Made by a program: the position numbers and the translations under genes. Shown piece after piece: positions 10,712 to 23,885 of a stretch of 64,000 nt of DNA; within the stretch, counting starts at the first letter, position 1, and each line of letters begins with the position of its first letter. The notes beneath the pieces are model-generated. The model did not search any database. It was not told the origin of the DNA and saw only the letters and a list, made by a program, of their open reading frames with translations. Location: positions 19,391,885 through 19,455,884 of the forward strand of contig NC_083337.1 of NCBI RefSeq assembly GCF_019175385.1, given 5' to 3'. The DNA comes from Lycium barbarum. Taxonomy: Eukaryota > Streptophyta > Magnoliopsida > Solanales > Solanaceae.

Positions 10712-12130
10712 TCATGTTAATGGCGTCTCATCTTGAATCTCTTCCGGGGGTGGAAAAAATTGCTGGGACTTGGACTTCATGTTTTCCTCCACTTTCTAAG
10801 TCATTTCCTCTCGGTTATTGTTTCGCCACAAGACCTTAACTGAGGCTAACTCTTTATTTCTAAGTTTCCGTACTTATCTATCTAGTATGGCAATGGGTAC
10901 CTCTTCATAGGCCAATTTCTCCGTAACTTGAACATCATCTACAAGCACAATTCTAGTAGGATCTCTGACACAATTACGGAGAATTGATACATGAAAAACT
11001 GGATGGACTGATTCAAGTTCTGAAGGTAAGTCCAATTCATAAGCCACTTGGCCTATCTTGCGGACTACCTTATAAGGTCCAATATACTGGTGACTCAATG
11101 TTCCTTTCTCACCAAATCTCATCAAGCCTTTCATCGATGATACCTTCAGGAATACCCAATCATTAACTTGGAATTCTAAGTCTCGCCGACGGTTGTTCGC
11201 ATAAGATTTCTGGAGGCTTTGGGCTGTCAACAATCAATCTTGGATAACTTTGATCTTTTCCACCGCTTGATGAATCAATTCTGGACCTATTAGTTTTGTC
11301 TCCCCGACTTCAAACCATCAAATTGGCGACCTACACTTACTTCCGTATAGAGCTTCATACGGAGCCATCTGAATTCTGGAATGATAACTATTATTATAAG
11401 AAAATTCGATCAGTGGCAAATGCTCATCCCAATTTCCTCCGAAGTCTAACACACATGCCCGTAACATGTCCTCCAAGGTCTGAATAGTGCATTCGGCTTG
11501 CCCATCAGTTTGTGGATGAAACGCTGTGCTGAGTCTTACTTGAGTCCCCAAAACTTCTTGGAAAGACTTCCAGAATCTAGCAGTAAATTGTGCTCCTCTG
11601 TCAGTAATAATAGACATAGGGGCACCATGAAGTCGCACTATCTCCTTAAGATACAACCTTGCATAATCTTCTGCTGAATATGTGGTTCTGACTGGAAGAA
11701 AATGAGCTGATTTCGTGAGTCTGTAAACAATCACCCATATGGAGTCATACTTGTGCCGGGAACGAGGGAAACCTACAATGAAATCCATGTTGATCACTTC
11801 GCATTTCCAGGCTAGAATTTTCATAGCTTGTAACAATCCCCCTGGCTTTTGATGTTCAATTTTCACTCGTTGGCAATTTTGACATTGAGCTACAAATTCT
11901 GCTATGTCCTTTTTCATTCCATCCCACCAATATATCAGCTTAAGATCGTGATACATCTTTGTCAAGACCGAGATTGATGAGCTTCTTCTAGAATCCGACG
12001 ACGTGGTCCTGAAACATCTGAAACACATAGACTGTGTCGGTACCTAAGAACTCCATCTGCAGAAACTTCAAATGGTGACTTCTCTTTCTCAGGAAATGTA
12101 TCTCTATAGTGGCTCAACTGGCGATCTTCA
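10712..12130 (-). pseudogene. Element A integrase with C-terminal chromodomain (broken)
   Basis: Inserts element cDNA into chromatin. The HHCC-region tail is at about 11900-11860 ([16 protein letters not shown]). The DDE core follows with [11 protein letters not shown] (first Asp), [14 protein letters not shown] (second Asp) and [18 protein letters not shown] (Glu retained; the usual Arg after it is Cys). The C-terminal GPY-type segment IGPYKVVRKIGQVAYELDLP is at about 11090-11030. A chromodomain follows to 10712 (IAILDR then VRKLRNKE... W...). Stops include a TAA in place of the expected residue after ILDR and a TAG where Trp is expected in the chromodomain. The upstream zinc finger region near 12000 is also disrupted. 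Confidence 0.92.
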
Positions 12131-12132
12131 CA

Positions 12133-13560
12133 TTAGTGCCTTCTTACTTCCGTGTCTAAATATGAAATAGCTGGGTTGTGAATACCAACTCCTGCATCGC
12201 CTAAATTAATTAGACGAACTCCAAGGATAGCTAGCTGGCGAAGCTCATGGATTAATTCTTTCTTATCTGAAGGAACCTCACATAGACTACCCATTGATTT
12301 GCGGCTAAGTGCATCAACTACTATATTCGCCTTTCCAGGTTGATATAAAATACTCACATCATAGTCTTTCAGTATTTCTAACCACCGCCTTTGATGAAGA
12401 TTCAACTCTTTCTGTTTGAAAATATATTGGAGACTCTTGTGATCTGTATAAATATTAACATGTACACCGTATAAGTAATGTCTCCACATTTTTAGCGCAT
12501 GAATAACCGCAGCCAATTCTAAATCATGGAGCGGGTGATTCTTCTCATGTTCCCGCGACTTCCTTGAAGCATAGGAAATAACTTTACCGCGCTGCATCAA
12601 TACACAGCCTAATCCGACACCTGAGGCATCCCAATAAACAACATAACCATTCGGTCCTTCTGGAAGTGTCAGGACTAGGGATGAAGTTAACTTGTCCTTC
12701 AATTTCCGGAATCTGCGTTCACAAGCATCGGTCCACTGAAATTTTGCTGATTTCTGAGTTAGCTTTGTCAATGGTGCTGAAATAGAAGAAAATACTTCCA
12801 CAAATTTCCTGTAATAGCCTGCTAATCCCAAGAAACTACGGACTTCTGTAGGCGTTATAGGCCTTGGACAAGTATTCACAACCTCAATTTTCTGAGTATC
12901 TACTTGAATGCCATCAGTTGAAATAATGTGGCCTAGAAAAGTTACAGAATTTAGCCAAAACTCACATTTCGAAAATTTAGTATATAGTTCACGAGTCTGA
13001 AGAATCCCAAAGACAGTACGCAAATGATCTGCATGTTCTGTTTCAATTCGAGAATATATCATAATATCATCAATGAACACGATCACAAACAGATATAAGA
13101 AAGGCCTGAATACATTATTCATCAAATTCATTAACACCGCCGGAGCGTTAGTCAACCCAAATGACATTACCCGAAATTCATAATGGCGATATCTGGTTCT
13201 GAAAGTCGTCTTGGGAATAGCTTCCTCTTTAACTCTCACTTGATGATACCCCGATCTCAAATCAATTTTGAAAAACCACTTGGCACCCTATAATTGATCA
13301 AACAAATCGTCGATTATCGGGAGTGGATATTTATTCTTTATCGTCACCTTGTTCAACTGCCTATAGTCATTGCATATTCGTAAAGAACCATCCGTGTTTC
13401 TTACGAACAAAATAGGTGCTCCCCACGGTGACGAGCTGGGTCTAATGAATCCCTTCTCGAGCAAACCGTTCAGTTGCGCCTTTAGCTCTTTCAATTCTAC
13501 AGGAGCCATTCTGTAAGGGGGAATAGATATAGGTTTAGTATCCGAAGCACGTCAATAGCA
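12133..13560 (-). pseudogene. Element A reverse transcriptase and RNase H (broken)
   Basis: Copies element RNA and removes the template. [14 protein letters not shown] and [19 protein letters not shown] (about 13500-13380), [13 protein letters not shown] (about 13260), [15 protein letters not shown], and [13 protein letters not shown] (about 13070, catalytic DD present). Connection: [13 protein letters not shown] and [15 protein letters not shown]. RNase [17 protein letters not shown] (Asp), [16 protein letters not shown] (Glu), [13 protein letters not shown] (Asp), [12 protein letters not shown] (Asp). A TAG between 13287 and 13260 and frame breaks near 13520 interrupt it. Order and motifs are those of Ty3/gypsy pol. 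Confidence 0.94.
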
Positions 13561-13699
13561 AAATCAATCTCCCGCTCCGGTGGAAGGCCTGGAAATTCAT
13601 CTGAAAATACATTAGGAAATTCATTTACTACCGGGACGGATTGAAAAGTCAGCGGCTTTGCTTCGGTGTAATGAACTCGAACTAGATGACAAATATAGC

Positions 13700-14126
13700 C
13701 TTTGGCGATCATCTTCCTTGCCTTAAGTTAGGAAATAAACCTACCTCTTGGAGACGCTGCATTACCTTTCCATTCAAGCAAGGGTTCTTCCGGGAATTGG
13801 AATCGAACTACTTTCGTTCTGCAATCAACATTAGCATAACAAGAAGCCAACCAATCCATGCCCATAATCAAGCCAAAATCTACCATTTCCAGTTCAATCA
13901 AATCAGCTGTAGTCTGGCGATCACATACCACAACCACACAATTTTTACACACTTGCCTAGCTGTTACCAGATCACCAACAGGAGTCGATACCTTAAAAGG
14001 CTTTATTGGCTCGGGTTTCACCCCAATACGATCAGCAATATACAGAGTAATATATGACAAGGTAGAACCCGGATCAATCAATGCATAAAAATCATAAGAG
14101 AATATGGATAGTGTACCTGTAACCAC
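13700..14126 (-). pseudogene. Element A aspartic protease region
   Basis: Processes Gag-Pol. The catalytic motif LIDPGSTLSYIT (about 14085-14050) is the DxGxT active site. The typical Tekay sequence after it (VDFGLIMGMDWLASCYANVDC) is present at 13870-13810. This stretch is open for 132 codons, so the protease is the least damaged part of A. Confidence 0.9.
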
Positions 14127-14202
14127 ATCCGGGGAGGACTTAAGATCCTGGTGTCCGGCTAGAGCATAAATACGGAGCTGAGTGCCACATGCACTGGATG
14201 CT

Positions 14203-14373
14203 CTCCCTCTACCCCTACTGCGTCCAGCTGGAGTTTGGGGGAGTCTGCTTTACCGGGCACACGGATGAGGAAGAACCAACTGCTGATCCTGTGGGCTGAG
14301 CCCCAACACCACTACCCATCGATGGACAATCACGTATCATATGGCCAACCCGACCACAGGCATAGCAAGCATC
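14203..14373 (-). pseudogene. Element A gag, C-terminal part with zinc knuckle
   Basis: Contains CYACGRVGHMIRDC, a CX2CX4HX4C knuckle for RNA binding, followed by a Gly/Ser-rich tail leading to the protease. It is cut off upstream at 14378 by solo LTR D; the rest of gag resumes at 40866. Confidence 0.9.
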
Positions 14374-14576
14374 TGAACTGTCACGACCCAACCCCGTGGG
14401 CAATGACTAGTGCCCGAGCTGGACACTCGTATACGTCCCTGTTAAATATAGACAACTGATTCTTAAGAACAATATGGAAACTTTGCAAAAGAACCTCAAA
14501 GGTTCACAACGTCATCATATACAGGTACCCAGATAACCTGTCTCCTGAGGAGTCACAACTAATCAAAATTTAATAT

Positions 14577-14790
14577 GATACGCAAGCCGACAAGGCTGCC
14601 ACTACATGTCAATATGATACGCAAGCCGACAAGGCTGCCTCAACATGTCAATACCATACATAAGCCGACAAGGCTATAACAATATGTCAATACTATACAT
14701 AAGCCGACAAGGCTATCACAACATGTCAATACTATACATAAGCCGACAAGGCTGTCACAACATGTCAATACCATACGTAAGCCATATAGA
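14577..14790 (-). repeat. 39-bp tandem repeat in LTR D
   Basis: AAGCCGACAAGGCT recurs at 14584, 14623, 14662, 14701 and 14740, with a partial copy at 14779: exactly 39 bp each time. Because 39 is a multiple of three, a 13-residue peptide repeat appears in one frame; this is a by-product and not evidence of coding. Confidence 0.9.
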
Positions 14791-15014
14791 CACAGCTGAA
14801 CAAAACTTATTCACAACCCACACATATGTCTACAGACCTCTAAGAGTATCGATAGTGAAATATGACGGGACAGGGCCCCGCCGTACCCCTGGGTAAACAA
14901 ATATATACATTAAAAAGGATCTGTACCAAAAGTCTAGGCTCCGAAACAATGGAGCTCGCCAAGACAGCTGAGTAGAAGTCCTAAGCTGGAGGATCACAAA
15001 AATCGAGTATCTGT

Positions 15015-15083
15015 ACCTGCGGGCATGAAACGCAGCCCCCCGAAGAAAGGGGGTCAGTACGAGATATGCACTGAGTATATAAA
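15015..15083 (-). other. LTR hairpin module, D
   Basis: Minus strand: hairpin 1 TCAGTGC/GTACTGA (one G-T pair) with loop ATATCTC; hairpin 2 CCCCC/GGGGG around TTTCTTC; hairpin 3 CTGCG/CGCAG. Further on, 15200-15400 holds three diverged copies of a CCCGGCCC...GGGACTCGGTGAA unit. Confidence 0.68.
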
Positions 15084-16011
15084 GCATGAAATACAACAAA
15101 GAGAATCACGACTGAAATAGAGATCATAGGAGACAAGTATGACATTTAAAGTACCAATACGCTGGCCTTATGAAATGTTAAACATGCATGTCATTATCAT
15201 ATATCGTACCCGGCCCATTACGGGACTCGGTGAATAAAGTCATCACATACCATCCTTGGCGCTATAATCACATCTTCATATCATCATATCATCACATCAT
15301 CATATCATTACATATACCGTACCCGGCCCTCTAATGAGGGACTCGGTGAACAATGCAGTGAACTGTGCACGAGAACATACCCGACCCGGGACTCGGTGAA
15401 AGATATAATGACAGTATGCACGATCAGAGTAGTGAGTAACCATATGCAAATCAAATCATCATCTGAGACTCGATAAAATAGATAGAATGAATTAACACTT
15501 GAATATCAACGAAGGCAGTTATGTCAAGTATCCCTGGAACGTCATTATGAATTATGTCAAATGGGACTTCAAGAATCATAAACGTGTATCGAGACAATAT
15601 GAAATAACTTATGGAAATCAAGGACATTAACTACCCTAGTGTCTCGAAGAATAAGAGCTTATACATTTGTCGTTTGTTCATTTCAAGTAAATCATGCCAA
15701 AAAGAAAGAAGGGTTAGCTTTACATACCTGCTATAGGTTAACCGTAACCAAGTTCGCTGTGTCGCCTCTTTAGCCTATTTAATATGAAAGTAACGCTATC
15801 GTTAGTAACTATACTTTCTAGCTTATAAATCTACAACCAATCAGTTATACGAATCATTATTTATTTCATACTTTCTTGATTAGGATTTTGGTTAGCTAAG
15901 AACTTAACGGAAATCGGGCAGCATTTCCTCTATATGACTCGCCTAACCCGAACTTACAATTAATCTCCTGTTATCACAGCAATACCAACAACAACACTAA
16001 TAGAAATATTC

Positions 16012-18175
16012 TGTAACACCCCGTACCTTTAACCTAAGCTTTGACCATGATCCTAGACTTAGAAAACCAGATAAAGAATGTGGGAATTGGAAATTTCCTC
16101 TTCAGCTGTAAGATGGTGGTTTACGCCTATGAACAGTGACCGTATTTCAGTTTACGGGCCGTAAATCAAATCGTAAACTGGTAGTTGAATGTCATTTGGT
16201 TAAATACGGACCGTATTTTACAATACGACCCATATTTCAAATCATAAACTGAAACCAAGGATTTCTGAGCATTCTGGAATTTGGCAATTTGATGTCAAAT
16301 GGTTAAATAAGGACCGTATTTCAAAATACAGCCCGTATTGCAAAATGTATTTGGAATTTGGGAAAACTTCCTTCATTAAAGTGTTAGAGCTTTAAAATAC
16401 CTTTCCAACTGTATATTATGGGGGTCAAACGGACTTCTTGGCAAAGCGTTATGACCATTTTACTGAAGAGAGGCAGTGTTGTTCGTATTTCAAAATACGG
16501 CCCGTCTTTTGTAATACAGCCAGTATTTAACTAGGCCGAAAAATGAATTTTTCCAGAACAGTATATATTCGTCCATATCAGTTCAAATCATTATTTTTCA
16601 TTCCTTCAAGCCCTAGAACGACTTCCTAACCTCTTGCATCATCAAGAACACCAAGGTAAGCCTACTCTAATTATTCCAAATCAATTCTAATACCTATCCT
16701 TGTAATCTAAACAAGAAATTATCATTCCTAAACTAGGGTTTTCAAGAAAACCCATCTCAAGGTTCAAGAATTCAAGATTTTGGAAATCTTCTTCAAAGCT
16801 CAAGTCTTTAATTCAAGTTTTGGAGCAATTAAGGTATGTAGAACTTCCATCCACATGTGGGAATCTCTACGTTCTTCCCCATGCTCCATTTCTTGATATC
16901 CATGAAGTTCAAACCCTAGGGCATTAAACCCAACATATTGGTAGCCCGTATTTATGTATTTATGTACATGAATTTTGTATCTATATTCGTTATTGTATTC
17001 ATAATCTTCCATTACGGTTATTAGCAACCCTAGCTTAATCCATGAATCATGAATTATTCCTCATGTATTCTCATTATGTTTATATGAAACTTTATGATTT
17101 TATGTAGCAAGTTACAAGCATGTTTTCAAGTTAATTATATATATATATAATTATGAACTATTGTTATTACTCATGAATCAAGAACATGTTTGCAAAACTA
17201 TGACAAGTTATCTCATGAAACCATGTTTACAAGTTATTTCATGAAATCATGATTACAAGTTATTTCACAAACATCATGGGCTTCTTAGCCAACTATATTA
17301 TGTTCATGTTTTGGGAATTGCTTAGTTAACCGAGAAGGATCAGATAGCCTGAAACTACGTAGCCACCGTAGGATAAGGGTTGTCAGCAATGAGGCAACAC
17401 CTTCATTATGCAGTTTGGATCCTTACATGCTTATTATTACTTAAATCTCATATCCATGGCAAGGTTGTGAGTGTTCTGCTGGTAGGACGCAAGTACCAGA
17501 CCATGTTGTCGGTTATACTATAGCATTCCCTACGTTACAAGTAGTTTTACATACAAGTATTTCTATTGATTTACTGTTTTAAGACTTTACTCACGTTTCA
17601 TGCTCATGTTCAAGTTACATTCAGTTTCAGTTCATGTCCGATATCTATGTTGTGCCATGTTCTTCATTTCAGCAGGTTTTACATACTAGTACTATTCACC
17701 ATGTACTAACGTCCCGTTTGCCCGGGGCCTGCACTTCACGGTGCAGATACCGGTTTTTCAGGAGCATACATTTGCGCAGTAGGATCACCTCATTTATCAG
17801 CTTATTAATGAGCCCCACTCCTATCGGGGTTCAACATAGAGTCTGCATTAGTATTCAGTTTATGGTAGTCCAGGGCCATGTCCTGATAGTTAGTATTCAG
17901 ACATGTTTTAGAGGTTTCATAGACAGATGTTAGTTCACAGAGTCAGTTGTGCTTTCATGTTTGCAGACTATTATGTTTTCATGATATTTCATGCTATGAG
18001 AAAATTTCAAGACTTTATTCCGCAAATTACATTTTCTTGATTCATTTAAATTGCATCATATAGATTATGTTATTTTGATGCCCATGTTGACAAGCAAGCC
18101 ATGAGGTTCGCTCGGACACATGCAAGCAAGGCCCGAGTGCCGTGTTACTCCCAGACCATGGTTCGGGGCGTGACA
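16012..18175 (+). repeat. Element B LTR 1
   Basis: TGTAACACCCCGTACC to GGGGCGTGACA, 2164 bp. TACGG palindromes lie at 16140-16520 and an AGTATATATTCG TATA-like site at about 16559. Its first half differs clearly from LTR 2 and LTR 3: it keeps about 22 bp near 16654-16675 that they lack. Confidence 0.93.
17678..17746 (+). other. LTR hairpin module, B LTR 1 (also 33286-33354 and 39428-39496)
   Basis: Hairpin 1 has arms TAGTAC/GTACTA, where other families have CAGTAC/GTACTG, with a 10-nt loop. Hairpin 2 has CCCG/CGGG. Hairpin 3 has CTGCAC/GTGCAG around TTCACG. All three stems differ in sequence from those in E but keep pairing. Confidence 0.68.
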
Positions 18176-18180
18176 AAGCT

Positions 18181-18192
18181 TGGTATCAAAGC
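18181..18192 (+). other. Primer binding site, B copy 1
   Basis: TGGTATCAAAGC, one mismatch to the TGGTATCAGAGC expected for initiator tRNA-Met, five bases after the LTR. The copy 2 site is at 33789-33800. Confidence 0.88.
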
Positions 18193-21100
18193 CCTAGGTT
18201 CAAGTGTCTTAGGGAGTCTATGAAACCGTGTCCAGTGGGGTCACTTTTATATGTGTGTGGCGCCCACACATATAAACAGGTAACCACCAAGACATTTAAG
18301 ATTGTCTCACTTCTTTCTACTCTAGATCGTGCAATAGAGCTGTGTTCTCAGAAATCACTCGAACTCATGTTTGTTTCCCATTCTACCGAATACGCCTAGT
18401 CTCAATGGATGAGGAAGATGTAAAGCTAGTCGTTATCGATGTGTTTCTCTCCGATAGAGGCATCAGGAATTATTCTAACTCATGTCATGAAGCTTAGAGC
18501 AGTAAGTAACATTCTCTTTCCAGCGAATTCTAAACGTATCGAATGCGTAAGCGGCGAGAAGGAAAATTCGAGACCCAAGACTTACCAAATAGTGCATGGT
18601 GTGTTTATCAGGTGATAATACCCTTTTAAAAACAAGTTTCGGCATGACAGTATACATAGGTTATATACCTTACAGAATAAGTTTATTTGGATTATCTAAC
18701 CATGGAGCTACCATATAAGGGTGATGGTTCATATTTAAGACCCCACGAGGTAGGATGTTATGAACTTAACCGCAGCAGGCATAAATTGTCCACGATAGTT
18801 TTAAGTAGGAAATAGCCTAAGAGCCAATCACCTGTAATACTAGAAAGTATCGACTTTTTTTTTAAGGATATATATATTTTTGTCATATGATCTATGCACA
18901 TGACTAAGAAGGGACTGATGCGATAAGAAAACCACGAGCAGACGATATAAATTTTTGTAGGGTTAGTTTTAAATTATTTCAGCTTATTCAGATCAGACCT
19001 AGAGAGTATGACGTTAGTAAGCTACTAAAAGAAGCAGATATTACTACGAGATAAAAGATATGACAATTCTCTCTTAGGTTATGTGATTAAATATTTATCC
19101 CTGGTGTATAGTATGATATAAATTTGAAAGTGTATAGAGAGTTTGGGGTTAGTTGATCCAATTCCTTGTTTAAGACAGATGAAATTTCCCTAAGTGTGAT
19201 CCATGTCTATAGTTTAGAAAGATTGTATACAACTCCAGAATAGAGTCAGATAAGGAGGAAAAGTTAGAAATAACCTTATGCTTCACTTTAGTACTCAGAG
19301 AAGAATTAGAGATTATGATGCTAGTAAGTGGTCAACAGAAGCATAGTGAGTAAGTTTGAATAGACACAGTGAATTAGAAAATTTCAGCAGAGTTAGTAGA
19401 AGTACGATTGGAGTTACTTAGTCAAGTTAGCTCTACTAAGGTAACTGCCTGAATACACCGAAGGCGTGTTAGAACCCAAAGGGTTTAAGATAAATTTGAG
19501 GTATAGAAATTGGTGAAAGAACAAAACCATCTAAGCAGTAAGATAGCAAGCTACAGAAGAAGAGTCTTTAAGAGTTATCAGAAAAGAATTTTCCCCAAGA
19601 CTGACAAAGCTGGCATGCGAGTTATGTACATTAGAAACCCGTTCATTTAAGTAATCCAGTTTTCCCTGTAAGTAAGACTTGCTTGAAGTAAGCGGAAGAA
19701 ATGAGTCGTCAATATTTTTGAGGAGATTAGCAGAGCCACTAGATGACCACTTATCGCTAACTCGAGAGATCCACAGGCTTTAAATGTTAAGTTTTAAACT
19801 AAGGGGGAGATTGTGTGATAAGGTACCGATATAGATTATGTGTTTCGTAAGTTGATAGGTGTTGAGGAGATTATGTTAGAGCATCACAGTTTTATGAACC
19901 CAAAATAAGATGCATAAAATATGATTTTTATCATATTGTTGAGATCAAGTACTAGGTAATTATGTTATAAGATAAAGTTCTAGAGCGAATAGTGGGTTTT
20001 AAGGGTATAACGGTTCCAATTCCAGAGTAATTCATGTACTATGTGGTACTAATGCCCAGACGTACTCTACTCGTGCCTTTCGTACCCATATCATTCCCAT
20101 GTTAGAGATTGATACTCTGCGTTTAAGATACAAGAATTAAGACTTCATACGATAGTAAGGTATGCAAGGGAATGTCCTTTCATGTTTCGCACATCAGGTG
20201 TGCTCGTGTCTAAAGTTAAAAACAAAAAAGCGCATTCAGGTCTCACGTATCTGTCATGCTTTTATACTCATGTCCATGTTCTAGCATCTAAGTGCTTTTC
20301 AAATCTGATGATGATCTTGACCCCTATGATTATGTTATCCATGCTACCACATACTCGTGCCCCAATTCATTTCGCTATGCATTCCATTTATAGCGGTATT
20401 GTAACAATGATTTTGTGAGATAATAATGAAGGTGAACCAAGATGGATGTCCTACCCATGCTTCTATGTAATTCATGCTTATGTTCCTTTAGCTAATGTTT
20501 TACGATCATGACGACATGATTCCTTTTTTCCTTTCGCTAAGTATCTAGGTCTCGTTATGTTCAAGGTGACTTTCTATCCATGTCTTAGATGCTCGAGGAG
20601 CGAGTTATACATGCCAATAATCCATTCTTTCATGTGCCTTATTTATAACACGGGCGTTTACTCACAGTGATAAGAGTAAGCTATGTTGAACCATGTCCTG
20701 TTTTTTTCGGTGTATCTAAATTCTAAAGGTAATGTTTTATCCATGCCTTAGTCTCTGAGTACCCAAGAGTTAGCCTACAACTTGTGCTCTATGCAAGTCA
20801 TACTAACGCCTTAGTCTTACTTCAATACTCATGAACTCAAGTCCATACGCCATGGTATGTAGGTACTCATATAAACGCCATATTTTTCATGGTCCCATGC
20901 CCATGTCATCCTATTCACGTTTCATGCCATATGAATCACGTTCCCATATACGCATGTTCCATGTTACGTCCTCCATGTATAATGCACCATGCCATGTCTG
21001 TTCTCTAGAGCAAAGTATCTCATGTGAATAGTACCAATAATTCTTTTTCTCTCAGTCCTCTATAATTCGCTTATGAAAATGAGCAAGATAAGCTAAGGAA

Positions 21101-22126
21101 TTCATAATCATGATTAACAGCTTACAAGATAAGCAGAAGTAAGATGCATTCCTATATTCAAATAGATAACTTTTCATGTACCCTATGGTACTTATCTCGG
21201 GAGTATTCTACTCAGATTCGACGTATTCATGTCATGACTATGCTAGAGATTTATGAACACCTATGTTAGGATCATATTCTTGTTATATGACTCAAGTCTG
21301 TCGCATTCACATCGAGTTGCGCTTACAATCAAAGCCTAAGTCATACTCCTATCTCATATTACCATGGTGACATACGAACGTCTGTGATTAAGTCTCTAAG
21401 TATCCAAATCCTACCCGCGCTTAGTATTCAACCCTCATGTTGTAACAATCATGTTTTCGACATTCAGATCCCATGTTACGATATCCATTTCACACGTATT
21501 CGTATCGCATAACAGTTTAGCACTCATGTATTCATGTCATCCAGTCTTCATGTATTTATGTCCCACGTCATGTATCTTACGCCGAGGTAATCATGTCATG
21601 TTCGTGCCTATTTCCAGTACTCATGTCATTCGTGCCTACGCATTTCTTCCAAACCCCATGTATAGTAATCATGCAATCATTCAGCAATATTCGTGTGTTC
21701 AAGCCAGCTCAGTATTTATGTTATATACATTCAAGATTCAGTAATCATGTTATGTCACATCATGCGTATTAAGACGCTATGTGAGTTGCGTGTTGGTACT
21801 TTAGTTAGTTGGCAGGCGTTTGAGAAATGTCGTGAGGGTCCGAATTATGAAGGAAGTCCTACCATAAATTTTGTAGATTCCAGAGTTAGTAGCGATTCTT
21901 AACCACTAGCCATAAATCAAGGACAAATGTTTCATGATTCTTATTCATGTAGGCGCTATTCAGTTTCATGTTCCCCATGTACATGTTTCCATGTAATCAC
22001 GTACTCAGTTCTCATGATCCATGACCATGTTCCCACGTAACCATGTCAAGCTCTTATGTTTTACGTCATGTTTCTTTCATGTTCATGAATTCAAGCCATG
22101 TCCAGCCATGTTCTTAACCATGACCC

Positions 22127-22146
22127 ATCATTCGAGGTCGAATGAT
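22127..22146 (+). other. Hairpin upstream of the B polypurine tract, copy 1
   Basis: Stem ATCATTCG/CGAATGAT with loop AGGT, compared with AACATTCG/CGAATGTT and loop AGGA in C and E. The second pair of the stem has changed on both sides. Copy 2 is at 37735-37754. Confidence 0.7.
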
Positions 22147-22149
22147 CCC

Positions 22150-22162
22150 AAGGGGGAGATAT
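22150..22162 (+). other. Polypurine tract, B copy 1
   Basis: AAGGGGGAGATAT adjoins the TG of LTR 2. The copy 2 tract is at 37758-37770. Confidence 0.85.
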
Positions 22163-23885
22163 TGTAACACCCCATACCTTTAACCTAAGCTCTGACCATG
22201 ATCCTAGACTTAGAAAACCAGATAAAGAATGTGGGAATTGGAAATTTCCTCTTTAGCTGTAAGATGGTTGTTTACGCCCATGAACAGTGACCGTATTTCA
22301 GTTTACGGGCCGTAAATCATATCGTAAACTGGTAGTTGAATGTCATATGGTTAAATACGGACCGTATTCACAATACGGCCCGTATTTCAAATCGTAAACT
22401 GAAACCAAGGATTTCTGAGCATTCTGGAATTTGGCAATTTGATGTCAAATGGTTAAATACGGACCGTATTTTAAAATACGGCCCGTATTTCAAAATGTAT
22501 TTGGAATTTGGGAAAACTTCCCTCATGAAATTTGTAGAGCTTTGAAATACCTTTCCAACGGTATATTATGGGGGTCCAACGGACATCTGTGCCAAGAGTT
22601 ATGGACATTTTACTGAAGAGAGGCAGTGCTGTTCGTATTTCAAAATACGGCCAGTATTTCAAAATACGGCCCGTATTTTGAAATACGGCCAGTATTTAAC
22701 TGGGCCGAAAAATGAATTTTTCCAGAACAGTATATATTCGTCCATATCAGTTCAAATCATTATTTTTCATTCCTTCAAGCCCTAGAACGACTTCCTACCC
22801 TCTTGCATCATCAAGAACACCAAATCAATTCTAATACCTATCCTTGTAATCAAAACAAGAAATTATCATTCCTAAACTAGGGTTTTCAAGAAAACCCATC
22901 TCAAGGTTCAAGAATTCAAGATTTTGGAAATCTTCTTCAAAGCTCAAGTCTTTAATTCAAGTTTTTGAGCAATTAAGGTATATAGAACTTCCATCCACAT
23001 GTGGGAATCTCTACGTTCTTCCCCATGCTCCGTTTCTTGATATCCATGAAGTTCAAACCCTAGGGCATTAAACCCAACATATTGGTAGCCCGTATTTATG
23101 TATTTATGTACATGAATTTTGTATCTATATTCGTTATTGTATTCCTAATCTTCCATTACAGTTATTAGGAACCCTGGCTTAATCCATGAATCATGAATTA
23201 TTCCTCATGTATTCTCATTATGTTTATATGAAACTTTATGATTTTATCTAGCAAGTTACAAGCATGTTTTCAAGTTAATTATATATATATATAATTATGA
23301 ACTATTGTGTTACGACCCAGCCCCGTGGGCCGCGACTGGTGCCCTTCCGGGACACCCCAAACGAACTCACACCCAGATCATCGTAATCAGACTCGACCAA
23401 ACTCAACGTACGTTATTCGAACTCAACATCGTAATCAGATCTCTACCGAACACTTATCCTAAGCAGTCGCCCGTACAGATCAGACAAATCACAAATCAGA
23501 AAGGAGGCGGAATATACATCGCCAAATTTCACACACACACATCAGAAGGGTGGCGGAATGCACATCGCCCCCAAGTACATACACATACATACAAACTCAG
23601 AGGCCGACTAGGCCATAGCAGCGTACGGGCCGCTTAAGAATGCAAAACAGACTCACATGCAAACACACCGGACCCACGACCCACAAATCTGACTACAGGC
23701 CTCTAGACAAAACAGAACATAAGAACATAGGACGGGACAGGGCCCCGCCGTACCCACTCATCCAAATATACAGAATACAGACACAACAAAAGATATGTAC
23801 CAAAAGTAGGCTCCGGATCAAGGGGAGCTTTCCAACACAGCAGAATGAGTAGCCTAAACTGGAGGACCACCCAAATGAGCTTCTG

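Larger units (their letters stand above)
18176..22162 (+). other. Element B internal region, copy 1 (non-coding)
   Basis: Begins with the primer site and ends with the polypurine tract. Short open frames (for example 18142-18399, 20182-20418, 21451-21744) show no retroelement motif. About 18400-19800 is A/G-rich; about 20160-22120 is strikingly rich in CATG. A second polypurine-like AAGGGGGAGATTGTGTG lies at 19801. A hairpin (ATCATTCG/CGAATGAT) lies at 22127-22146. Confidence 0.85.

Noticed and set aside
14577..14790. CRISPR array
   Set aside because: Plant retroelement context; units are contiguous 39-bp copies with no unique spacers.
18181..18192. tRNA-Met gene fragment
   Set aside because: Only the 12-base primer complement is present, at the position expected of a primer binding site.
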